Source: Notospermus geniculatus (Eukaryota; Nemertea; Pilidiophora; Heteronemertea; Lineidae). Taken from it: DNA of 64,000 bases. Within the stretch, counting starts at the first letter, position 1; every line of letters begins with the position of its first letter. Below are positions 49,435 to 60,100 of this stretch, piece by piece. The stretch lies in NCBI GenBank assembly GCA_002633025.1, contig NMRB01000281.1:85367-149366 (forward strand), given 5' to 3'. Below the pieces are notes generated by a model, which was not told the DNA's origin, ran no database searches, and saw only the letters and a program-made list of their open reading frames with translations. The position numbers and the translations under genes were made by a program.

Positions 49435-51602
49435 TTAACAACTTTCTACAGCGATTGCGTTCTTCGATACCCGGCCATAAGGCTGCACCTTTATTTCCTG
49501 TGTTTTCGGCGTCACCACCTGCCCGGACCGAATGGCAGCCAGGCGTCTCTTCATATCATCGATGGTAACCTGCACATGTCGATAATAACTGTTGAAATTG
49601 TTACTCAGAATCGGAATGGAAAGTCCAGTGATAATGATACCGGAAAGTGCGCACACCATGGCCACTAGGTATCCCGGCCAGGCCTTGGGGTACATGTCAC
49701 CGTAACCCACTGTCGTCATAGTGATGAGGGCCCACCAGCATCCATCCCAGACATTTTCGAACGTCCCTTCGACACCGATTTCAGCGGCGAATATAAGAAA
49801 AGAGAAGAGCATTGTACTGATTCCGAAGCAGATGATGACAGTTGATAAATCGTAAAAGCTCTTTCTGATTACCAAAAGTAGGACTCTGAGTCCAACGAAC
49901 GTCTTCGAAAGTCCGAACAGGCGGAAAGGCCGCACGATTTGACAAGCTAGTGTTAACAGCCAAAGCCATTGGATTGGTTGGCTTATGTTGGCTTTGTCCT
50001 TGCCATGGTACGTTGTGAGGAACAGGATTATACTTCCCCAGAAAGCTGTCATTATAACAATATCAATGATCGTGAAAAAGCACCTCAGGAACTGTAGTTT
50101 GTACGGACAGAGGAGAAAACGTGTTAGAATCTCAATTAGAAGAACACCGTTCAGAAAGCCGTCAGCTACAATGATTTCCTTGTCTGGTAGCTTCAACCAG
50201 ATGTCTTTCCATTTGGTTGTGTTGAACAGCTTGACCACTTCCTGTTCTCTCATACCTGGCTTTGCATGCCGTATTCTCAGTCGATCGTCAAAGTGCAGGC
50301 CAAACGTCAATAAAGATCCCACCACGACACATGCTATCAGAAGGGACCAGGCCTGAAAAATCAACAAGTGAAAAAAGAAAGTAAAAATGGTAGGCCTACA
50401 TTTACAACAAATTTGTAATGGAAAACTTATAGTGGCACTGCTCCTCTTGTAGTAGGGGAGTCTCCCAGGGCCAATTTTAGACCATGGATTCCTTGTTACT
50501 ATGACCTGCATTGCTTAAAATGGCGAGTTTCTTTCACCTTTCGGTCCTTTCTGGGGTAACCAACATGTTACTACTATTTCCTTCAATACCGTTATTTGAT
50601 GTCGTAACCAGATTTTGAGATGCACAACCTGATCACCAGACACTTAATGAAGGTGAAGGCTCCATGATGATGATGGGATTTATGAAATGGTTTCATGATC
50701 ACTGTAAAAACCATTTTGTCCACTACCTGGACACGTGGGTTTGAGATGAGAATGGGTCCATGGTACCCAGAATATTTGTTCTTCGAGCCTGAAACGAGGA
50801 GGTCCTTAGGTTCCAGTAACCCATAATGACCAGTTTCACAGGTCACTTTGGCCCATCTACTATTGCTGCTCATGGGTGCCAACACCCCACAGTAGCATTC
50901 GTAGATGGGCCAAAGTGACCTAAAAAACTCTCATTATGGGTTACTGGAACCTATAGACCTGTCCGTTTCAGGCTCGAAGAACAAATATTCTGGGCACCAT
51001 GGACCCATTCTCCATTGAACACGTTTCAAAACCCATGTGTCCAGGTAGTGGACAAAATCATGGGTCTCTCGAGCCCATTCGTTTTTACAGTGATATTGAA
51101 GCCAGAAATTGATATGATGCCTTATGGATGAAGAATTTACCTTGGCCCATTTGGAGTATACTGGGATCTGCATAAACATCCACAGCCGGATTCTGTAAAT
51201 CTGCCATCCGCTGCTTCTGCTCAAAATCTCCAAACTTTTATCACAGTCAAATGATATTTCCTTACGGATCGTATCGGCAACGGCTTGATCATTCAGGGCA
51301 TCTTGAAGTTTCCCGACACAGCACGGCGGAACGATAGAAAGGGGTATTCTCCAGTATTCCAGTTCCTCAGCCATCTCAATCCCACAAACCTCATCCGGGA
51401 TGTGTAACTCTTTCTTCTGATGTGCCTTCAAGATGAGGCGGAAGTAATCAGGATTACGATCAAAGTAATACGTTCCTAGACTGTTCTCAAAGTGACTTTT
51501 GTCCCTCAGAGCCATCGCAAGTCTTGATTCTGGAATATTGAAGACTGTTGAACGATACGTGAGGAACTCCGTCCCACTCACATTGATCCGTGTAACCTCC
51601 AT
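49435..51602 (-). CDS. Kv-type potassium channel paralogue B, two exons
   Basis: Exon 1 is 51602-51141 and exon 2 is 50352-49435 (TAA), in phase 0, giving 459 residues. The T1 domain starts at the first residues (MEVTRINVSG) and holds H67, C73, C94 and C95, exactly the H-X5-C-X20-CC zinc site of Kv2-4 families. S1 starts at 155 (AWSLLIAC). S2 keeps the conserved Glu (E228) but has Leu where the charge-transfer Phe is expected. S3 keeps IIDIV. S4 reads QIVRPFRLFGLSK (R295, R298, K304) with a proline between the arginines. The filter is TVGYGD (368-373) and the S6 gate is SIP (399-401) instead of PVP. A TTG just upstream is in frame, but ATG at 51602 gives the family-like start. The intron contains a 393-bp MITE-like element. 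Gene C is a near twin in opposite orientation. Confidence 0.9.
50700..51092. mobile_element. 393-bp inverted-repeat element in intron of Kv-B
   Basis: The ends CACTGTAAAAAC and GTTTTTACAGTG-type right end (CGTTTTTACAGTG) are inverted, and the arms continue with GTCCACTACCTGGACAC and its complement for about 190 bp. The paralogous intron of Kv-C lacks the element (CATGAT-ATTG, reverse complement at about 54295-54308), whereas B has CATGAT before it and ATATTG after it, so AT was duplicated. Confidence 0.85.
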
Positions 51603-53794
51603 TGTGCCAATTGACAACCTTGTCTATGGTTTGATATACGGCGTGTGGAACAGTGGTATATTGTCGAGACACATAGAACAAAACAATCTATGTTATCTCT
51701 CGCATGAGTTTATCTCGTAGGCAACCAGTAAAGTTTGACTGTTAAATGTTGCATAGCCAATCAATACGGCCGATGACACGAATAAACTTATCTCGCTGGT
51801 TGCCCAAAAATCCCTCGGTGTCAAATATTCTTTCACAACTCCAAGTTCAATACGGAGAACAAAAGACGGCTGTTACTGGAGACGTCTACCGGCAATCACT
51901 GCTCCTTGGTGGTACCACACAAGGAGGAATATCTTGTTTGATGCTGCATTTTGCATTCATCCAATTCCCTCAAGATCGCTGATGCACAAAATGACACGCA
52001 CAAGCAACAGACGGTATATCGAAGACAGTCGTGACATACCTCATCTCTTTGAAGCTGTTTTTAGCTTACTGTGCCTGGAAAAGGCCCTTATCAGGGCCGA
52101 AAATTTGCGGACGTTTCAGACGGCTGATGCACAAAATGATACGAGATAAATGCTTTAATTATGTTTGATAAAAACACAATAAAACCTGCTTCACGATAGT
52201 ACTACTCCAACGACAACAGTTGAACGAAAGAAACAAGCGAATAATAATATGATATTTTGTTTTATTAAATCGGTGTAAAAGGTAAACAAAAAATTAAATG
52301 CTTGAAGCACTCTGTAAACAATCATCCCGCGCGATATAGAGTTGGATGAGATTGCCTCGAAAGGTTTCCTCTTAGAAAATATCGGAAAATAATATATGCA
52401 TACCAGCGGTTACACTCAATAATTCAGTGGTATCGGCCTCCGCTCGAAGCTGTCACCCTCAACCACTGAAACACTTGGTGCCAAAGTCCGTTTCTGAACA
52501 CTAGATGTCACTACCAGTTGTTGAGGAACGGGCTCGATCAACCAGCCAATAGCGATCAGCCAATAAGACAATGTTTCATGTTTTCCCCTAGTTGCGTGAA
52601 ATACTGGTCGCTGATTGGTTGATGACAGTTTGCGCCATCTAGCGTTCAGAAACATTATTAGGCCCCATCTGTGCCAGTGGTTGAGAGCGTATAACTATTA
52701 TTGAGCTCGAGGCCATGGGGACGAGTGTAACCAGCGGTAGGAATCTCCGCACTTTCAAAGCAAAGTGCAGAGAACTTTGGTGATCGACCGCCTCAATGTG
52801 CGCTACCATTTTGAAATCATGTGACCGGAGGATTATATTTGATTGGTCAACCGATAATCCGACCGGTGGGGTTTTCAAATCGCCACAGAGACCACCGCAC
52901 ATACACAGCTGCAACCGGCTGTTCCACCTGCTGGAAGCGTGAGGCCCTTCAACGGTTATAGCAAGCGTGATGGCAGCCCTTCAAACTACTTGTCTGTGGA
53001 TGGTGTATAATCTGACACAATCGCAATGCACACTTCGAAAGGTTTTGTGCTGCTGTGGTGAGTGAATTTGCTTTACAAGCATTAGAACGGTTTTTGTTTA
53101 CGTAAATATTGGGTTGTTGTTTGCTTGTTTTTTTCGTTCACTACTACCGTTGATATAGTACATGACAATATTATCAAGTATTTATGAGAACCGTAGTCTA
53201 AAATTTTGAGGATCATTGATATTTCCGCCGGTAATTAGGTACATGCATGCATAATGTATCAAATTAGCTATTCCTCCTCAGATACATGTAGCACCGCCGA
53301 GGTGCAGGCACATGACTCCAGTCGAAATGTTTCTCTTGTTCGTGATCTTTCGTCTCCGTATTATACGAGGAATAGTGAAAGAACATTTCGACACTAAAGT
53401 TTTTAGGGCCGTATGCACCAAACGAAGATAATCTTGAACTCAGGTTGAGGCACAACTTTTCCACTTGAACAATTGAAAAGTTGTGGCTGAACCCAAGTTC
53501 AAGATAATCTTCGTTGGTGCATACGGCCCTTAGCGCTTGATGTCCACAAAATCCCCAAGTCTTGGCTAAAAAATTTATTCCGGTCGTCAATCATTTTGGT
53601 TGCTAGTTGATAGGAAAAATGCAGTAGGATGGAACGCCTCGGACTGATGTGTCATGCAACATTAGTCGTATCTATTTTAGTGTTTGCCAATACGGGTGAA
53701 TTCATGCGAGAATTATTGGATCTACTTGTACAGCCAACATCTCGGCAACAATGACTGTTGATACTAAACCATAGACAAGTTGTCAATTGGCACA
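51603..53794. other. Head-to-head intergenic region of Kv-B and Kv-C
   Basis: The 2.2-kb region separates two divergently transcribed paralogues. Short matching sequence (CAATTGGCACA and CCATAGACAAG) precedes both start codons, so the duplication extends slightly upstream of the ATGs. A direct repeat of CTGATGCACAAAATGA occurs at about 51978 and 52124. One GGGCC-ended foldback lies at 53406-53529. Promoter elements are not evident. Confidence 0.6.
53406..53529. mobile_element. GGGCC-ended foldback, 124 bp, TTA duplication
   Basis: GGGCCGTATGCACCAACG-like ends (left GGGCCGTATGCACCAAACG, right CGTTGGTGCATACGGCCC) are inverted, with TTA at 53403-53405 and 53530-53532. An inner CAACTTTTC / GAAAAGTTG hairpin forms the centre. 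The TTA target suggests PIF/Harbinger type. Confidence 0.8.
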
Positions 53795-55577
53795 ATGGAG
53801 GTTACACGGATCAATGTGAGTGGGACGGAGTTCCTCACGTATCGTTCAACAGTCTTCAATATTCCAGAATCAAGACTTGCGATGGCTCTGAGGGACAAAA
53901 GTCACTTTGAGAACAGTCTAGGAACGTATTACTTCGATCGTAATCCTGATTACTTCCGCCTCATCTTGAAGGCACATCAGAAGAAAGAGTTACACATCCC
54001 GGATGAGGTTTGTGGGATTGAGATGGCTGAGGAACTGGAATACTGGAGAATACCCCTTTCTATCGTTCCGCCGTGCTGTGTCGGGAAACTTCAAGATGCC
54101 CTGAATGATCAGGCCGTTGCTGATACGATCCGTAAGGAAATATCATTTGACTGTGATAAAAGTTTGGAGATTTTGAGCAGAAGCAGCGGATGGCAGATTT
54201 ACAGAATCCGGCTGTGGATGTTTATGCAGATCCCAGTATACTCGAAATGGGCCAAGGTAAATTCTCCATCCATAAGTCATCATATCAATTTCTGGCTTCA
54301 ATATCATGAAACCATTTAATAAATCTCATCATCAAGGAGCCTTCACCTTCATTAAGTGTCTGGTGATCAGGTTGTGCATCTCAAAATCTCGTTACGACAT
54401 CAAATAATGGTGTTAAAGCAAATAGTAGTAACATGTTGGTTACCCCAGAAAGGACCGAAAGATGAAAGAAACTCGCCGGTAAACAATACAGGTCACAGCA
54501 ACCACGTGGAATCTACCTGTATGGCCTAAAATTCGCTCGGAAAACTGGCCCCAACTACAAGAGATGCAGGGCCAAAAGTTGGTGTTGCTGCATTTTCAAA
54601 TTGTTGTAAATGTAGCATTTGATTTCTACACTTGTAAATTATGTGCTTTAATTTTTCAGGCGTGGTCACTTCTGATAGCTTGTGTCGTGGTGGGATCTTT
54701 ACTTTCGTTTGCGCTGCACTTTGATCAACGAGTAAGAACAGAGCCTAAAAGTCAAGCTATGAGAGAACAGGAGGTGGTGAGGCTGTTCAACACTGCCAAA
54801 TGGAAAGACATCTGGTTGATGAAAACAGACGGAAGAATCTTTGTCGCTGACGGCTTCCTGAACGGCGTTCTTCTAATTGAGATTCTAACACGTTTTCTCC
54901 TCTGTCCGTACAAACTTCAGTTCCTGAAGTCTTTTTTCACTGTCGTTGATATCGTTATAATGTCAGCATTTTGGGGAGGTGGGGTCCTTTACTTTACTAC
55001 TTACTACGGAAAAGAAACTGCCGCCGCAAGCTCAGCAGTCCAATGGCTTTGGCTGTCAACACTAATTGGTCAAATCGTGCGGCCTTTCCGCCTGTTCGGT
55101 CTCTCGAATACGTTCGTTGGACTCAGAGTCCTACTTTTGGTAATCAGAAAGAGCTTTTACGATTTATCAACTGTCATCATCTGCTTCGGAATCAGTACAA
55201 TGCTCTTCTCTTTTCTTATATTCGCCGCTGAAATCGGTGTCGAAGGGACGTTCGAAAATGTCTGGGATGGTTGCTGGTGGGCCCTCATCACTATGACGAC
55301 AGTGGGTTACGGTGACATGTACCCCAAGGCCTGGCCGGGATACCTAGTGGCCATGGTGTGCGCACTTTCTGGTATCATTATCACTGGACTTTCCATTCCG
55401 ATTTTGAGTAACAATTTCAACAGGTATCATCGTCATGTGCAGGTTACCATCAGTGATATGAAGAGACGCCTGGCTGCCATTCGGTCGAGGCAAGTGGCGC
55501 CGAAAACACGGGAAATAAAGGTGCAACCTTATGACAAGCTATCGAAAAACCAAGTGACTATAAAGAACCGTTTCTGA
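53795..55577 (+). CDS. Kv-type potassium channel paralogue C, two exons
   Basis: Exon 1 is 53795-54256 and exon 2 is 54660-55577 (TGA), in phase 0, giving 459 residues, the same length as B. The T1 domain is nearly identical to that of B at the DNA level. S4 reads QIVRPFRLFGLSN (R295, R298), so the last basic residue of B is Asn here. The filter TVGYGD, the SIP gate and the short tail are as in B. The S1-S3 part and the C-terminal tail differ more between B and C than the T1 and pore parts do. The gene is on the opposite strand from A, B and D, head-to-head with B and converging with D. It probably encodes a membrane K+ channel subunit. Confidence 0.9.
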
Positions 55578-55991
55578 TCATTGCAATGGAAGGCCACTTT
55601 GAACAATTTTCTCCGTCCTAACTCACCAAAAACACTAATACAACTGCGATTTGGTTTTAATGTAATGGACCGCTATAAGTGTCGTATATGCTAGGACACC
55701 ACGACTCCTGTCCATTTATAATGGTCACGAAACCTGACAATCTCCTGTGGATTGTGTTTAATCCAAAGACAGATGGGTACCGTATTCGAAAACCACGGAC
55801 GTTTGACAATGGAGAGTTGACACTCGATTTCATCACTGTCCTTTCATTCGCAGTGTGGTTAAACTATAATGCCGTTAGGTGGTGCTTCTCTTTATTACAC
55901 AGTGCTAAATGTTTTAAAGTATTTTATTAGTTTTGTTTTATCAACTATTATGTGTATATTCCTCGATGTACCACAAATAGTGGTTTGAGTG

Positions 55992-55997
55992 AATAAA
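55992..55997 (+). terminator. Poly(A) signal AATAAA of Kv-C
   Basis: A canonical AATAAA about 415 bp after the stop codon of Kv-C, in AT-rich sequence. It is a plausible 3' end. Confidence 0.45.
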
Positions 55998-56490
55998 ATT
56001 TCGTATTTCGTATTTCGTATTTCAGTGCACAGTGTATTTACCTTCGAAACACCATTTCTGCACGCATGGGAGGATTGTGGGGGCTCAGAGAAATGCAAGT
56101 CGGGCTACAATGCACGGAAAGCGAAGACATTGGACTCGACCGTACTTTTGTCCTAGGCTACATAATATAAATTGGGGTGGAAGTGATAGATTTCGCCCCA
56201 TTCGTGCCACAGGAAAAAGGAAAGGTGTGTACATGTAATGTACATGTACATACACACATGTGTACCTCGTTCTATATGACATTAAACAAAAATAAAAGAT
56301 GATTTTTATCTTCAAATTGAGTTTTATTAACAGTGCTACATCAATGGACGTCTCCCTGCAAGTACGATTTCCAGTACCTCGTTAGCGCCACCTGGCGACT
56401 CGTGAAACTTCGATGGTGCATAAAATCAGAATTACACCAAAAATGCTGTTGTAGGGTTACAGAGATCTGGCTTTACCACTGGGATCTATA

Positions 56491-56582
56491 GCTCCTCCAA
56501 CATTATCATGTCCGGACTTCTGCTCCTCCAACATTATCGTGTCCGGACTTCTGCTCCCCCAACATTATCGTGTCCGGACTTT
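56491..56582. repeat. Three 31-bp tandem repeats
   Basis: The unit is GCTCCTCCAACATTATCRTG followed by TCCGGACTTCT, repeated three times with one or two changes. No gene model covers it. Confidence 0.8.
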
Positions 56583-57111
56583 CATTCGAAGATACTAGTA
56601 TCAACAGCCTGCTGTGTGGTCAGCAATGCCGACCATCACCAGCAGGAGAAGCTGGACCACGGCGATGCCAGACCTCTGGGACCTTACATCTGCGATTGAT
56701 AACATACATGTATATTTAGTTATAATGTAATACAGTTGGGTGGGTCCAATCGACTGGCAGACGTAACGACGCAGTGTTCCAAGTATTGCTCTTGGTGGAC
56801 CATGCAATGGCTTCAGTGAAGCCTGTTGATCACCAAGAGAGTATTCCAATGAGGAACCCGCAAACAAAACATTTTATCCCGACAGGTCGGCGCTGTGAGC
56901 GGTTAGTGTCGAAGACGTCAAAAACAGAGCAAACAACGCAATATCGTCGCGTCATGACGTCTTTAACACAGTGAACATAGACGAGACGTCGAAAAAAGAC
57001 ACAGCTGCTCCCAGCGCCTCCCAGCGGTATGTCCTGCAGGTCCTCATGAAAACGTCAGGCCCCGACAGTCAAGCAGATCTGTTTGTTGTTCTAAGTAGCC
57101 TGTGGGAATGA

Positions 57112-60100
57112 TCAAAAACGGCTCTTAGTGACTCGGTTCTGCAACAGCCCGGCATGTGGCAGCACCTTCGATTCCTGCGTTTTCGGCGTCACCACCTGCC
57201 GCGCCCGAATGGCAGCCAGGCGTCTCTTCATATCATCGATGGTAACCTGCACATGTCGATAATAACTGTTGAAATTGTTACTCAGAATCGGGATGGAAAG
57301 TCCAGTGATAATGATACCAAAAAGTGCGCACACCATGGCCACTAGGTATCCCGGCCAGGCCTTGGGGTACATGTCACCGTAACCCACTGTCGTCATAGTG
57401 ATGAGGGACCACCAGCAACCATCCCAGACATTTTCGAACGTCCCTTCGACACCGATTTCAGCGGCGAATATAAGAAAAGAGAAGAGCATTGTACTGATTC
57501 CGAAGCAGATGAAAACTGTTGATAAATCGCAAAAGCTCTTTCTGATTACCAAAAGTAGGACTCTGAGTCCAACGAACGTATTCGAGAGTCCGAACAGGCG
57601 GAAAGGCCGCACGATTTGACAAATAAATGTTAACAGCCAAAGCCATTGAACAGATCGGTTTGCACCGAATTCCTTCCTTATGTAGTAGGTCGTAAAAAAA
57701 AGAAGTGCTCCTCCCCAGTAAGCTGACATTACAACAATGTCAATGATGGTAAAGAATGATCTCACAAACTGACGTTTGTACGGACAGAGGACAAAACGTG
57801 TAAGAAGCTCAATTAGGAGAATGCTGTTCAGGATGAGGTCAGCGATAACGACTTTCCTGCCTGGTAGCATCAACCAGATGTTTCTCCATTTGGCCGTGTG
57901 GAACATCTTGACCAACTCAGGTTGTTCTCTCAAAGCTTCATCTGTTATCGGTACCCTTAGTCGTTGATCGAAGTGCAGGGCAAACGTGACTAGAGATCCG
58001 ACCACCACACATGCTATCAGAAGTGACCATGCCTGAAAAAAGTCAATATCAATTTATTAAATAAATGTTGCAATGTGACACATTTCTCATCGCAATGGTA
58101 TTTGTATCCTATCAAAGCTATGTATGGACGTCAGTGCCTGTACGACACTCAGTAATCAACACCAAGCTTTCATTTCTGCGAAGGCGTCGACAGGCGGTTC
58201 ATGTCAGTGCTGCTATCATACACTACAACTTTTTTTTCACAAATCCCTCGTTCCTTTACAGGAGTGTAAACCATTGTTCTTTTAAGAGCGTCCCAATGAT
58301 TTACCCTAAAGGGCGGCGCACACGAGCGACTAAATCTGGGCGACCGCCGACGAGACTGGTGGTGCGACTAGACATCAGCCAATCAGAAGCGCCAAATCTT
58401 GTCGCTTTGGCGGTCGGAAGCCAAGTCGGCCGACAAATCGGTCAAAATTGTCGCTCGTGTGCGCCGCCCTTAATCGATCTCGGCCTTATGATTTGCGAAC
58501 TCGACAAGGCCCTTGTGAAAAGGTCCCTTCCCTGGTCAAAGCCACCCTTTTATTCGCAACTGCATTAATGATTGTTTGAAGTCGATGCTCCTGTTCCGCA
58601 GAAAGGCCACCATTAACAATCCCCAGAATCCTTGAAATATTTATTAGTTGTTGTCATGCATGAATTACAAAATGGCCACGGTCTTTTGGAGAATGCGTTT
58701 GGTAGCTTTCATCGTGTATTGCATTCGTATTTGAAAATTGATGGCTCTATAGAATTATTATATCATTGTTAAAGCATGATTCTTGCATCCAATATTTCTA
58801 AACAACCCCGCACTGTGTATATTTTGCGTCGATGGCAAGCTAATAAGGAACCTACGACTGACCGCCGCTTGGTGGCGCTGTAAGCGGTCATAACCTGCCT
58901 CTTTTCGACAATGTTTTGTCCCTGTTGCACTGCGTCAAAAGACGTTGTTACGCGTCATTATTGCTTTGTTGTTTGTAAACCGCTCACAGCGCCGCCCTAG
59001 CGGGAAAGAAGTCAAGCGGCTTCCCATTTCCTGTGACCCATGATTGTTCACCACATTTAGTTGTAGAGTCATGCAGTGGGGGACATCGGCGCCTATCAGT
59101 CCCGGGTTCGATCCTCGTTCGGACTCTTCTTTCGTGCGATATAGACGACACTCTCTCAGACACTGAACACCTACGACTTCATTGTAGACAATATTAGTCC
59201 AGGCGCTGAGATGGGTTTCGTGTGCATGAGAGAGGCCCGACCAAACTATAGAAATTATGAAAGAGGGGTACCTGGCGGTCAAGATTTTCGAGGGTGCTTC
59301 TTTAGTCGAGTGGTAGGTTTTTTGTAAATGACCGTTATGTTGCCATGGCAACCGTTTTTTGAAAATTTTGCCATAATTATATTTTGCCATATCTCTTGAT
59401 TGCGTAGGCGTATAGGTCTTGGTGTCCATATATATGTTTCTTGACGTGCTCTCTACACAATTATGCTAATTAGATGCCGACCAGAGGTCAAGATCAAGGT
59501 CAAAGGTCAAGGTCAATACAGAAATCAACGAAAAAATTCACTTACGCCACATAAAGTTTATTCTACATCGTGCAAATTAGCGTCAAGTGTGCAATTTTTA
59601 GTGTATTTGTCATTTAGAGGCATGAGTGAAAAATAAAATTATAGGTAGATACCCGTTACCATGGTAACCAAGTTGCTAGCGTTCATTTCTTGATGGTCCC
59701 CGTTTCTGCTTACGTCACACCTGACGCACAGAGCACAGAGCTGAAACGTGTTTCGTATTGAATAACAACTAGCTTTAGCAGTTTTCATGTACTTGGATGA
59801 TGTGGATTCGGAATCTGGTCGAGTGCCACCTTGGCACCCTTCAGCGTTTTGAGAAATTCCAGTTTCCATGGCAACGGACGACGAATTCAATGAATTTTGT
59901 TCCATGCTGATTATTTCAAAATAAGAAATGGTATTTATTTGGTTCAAATGATTATTCATATGTTTGTATAGCTCAGCTACCTTTTTGGCACATTTACAAA
60001 AAACCTACCACTCGACTAAAGAAGCACCCTCGAAAATCTTGACCGCCAGGTACCCCTCTTTCATAATTTCTATAGTTTGGTCGGGCCTCTCTCATGCACA

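Larger units (their letters stand above)
55578..57111. other. Intergenic between convergent Kv-C and Kv-D
   Basis: It holds the 3' UTR of C with a poly(A) signal at 55992, a short GTATTTC tandem tract right after it (about 56000-56022), a TGTACATG-rich stretch (about 56224-56262), three 31-bp repeats (56491-56582), and a degraded inverted-repeat element at about 56888-57028 (GGCGCTGTGAGCGGTT left end) related to 58871-58996. Confidence 0.55.

Noticed and set aside
50934-51140. Extension of the Kv-B first exon frame into the intron
   Set aside because: The frame stays open past the GTAAAT donor into a foldback element by chance. The paralogues A, C and D all splice at the same place.
59065-59127. 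Possible tRNA (AGAGTC...GGACTCT with CGGGTTCGATCCTCG)
   Set aside because: It is too short (63 bp), with a weak T stem and no convincing anticodon arm. It may be a SINE or tRNA relic, not a functional gene.
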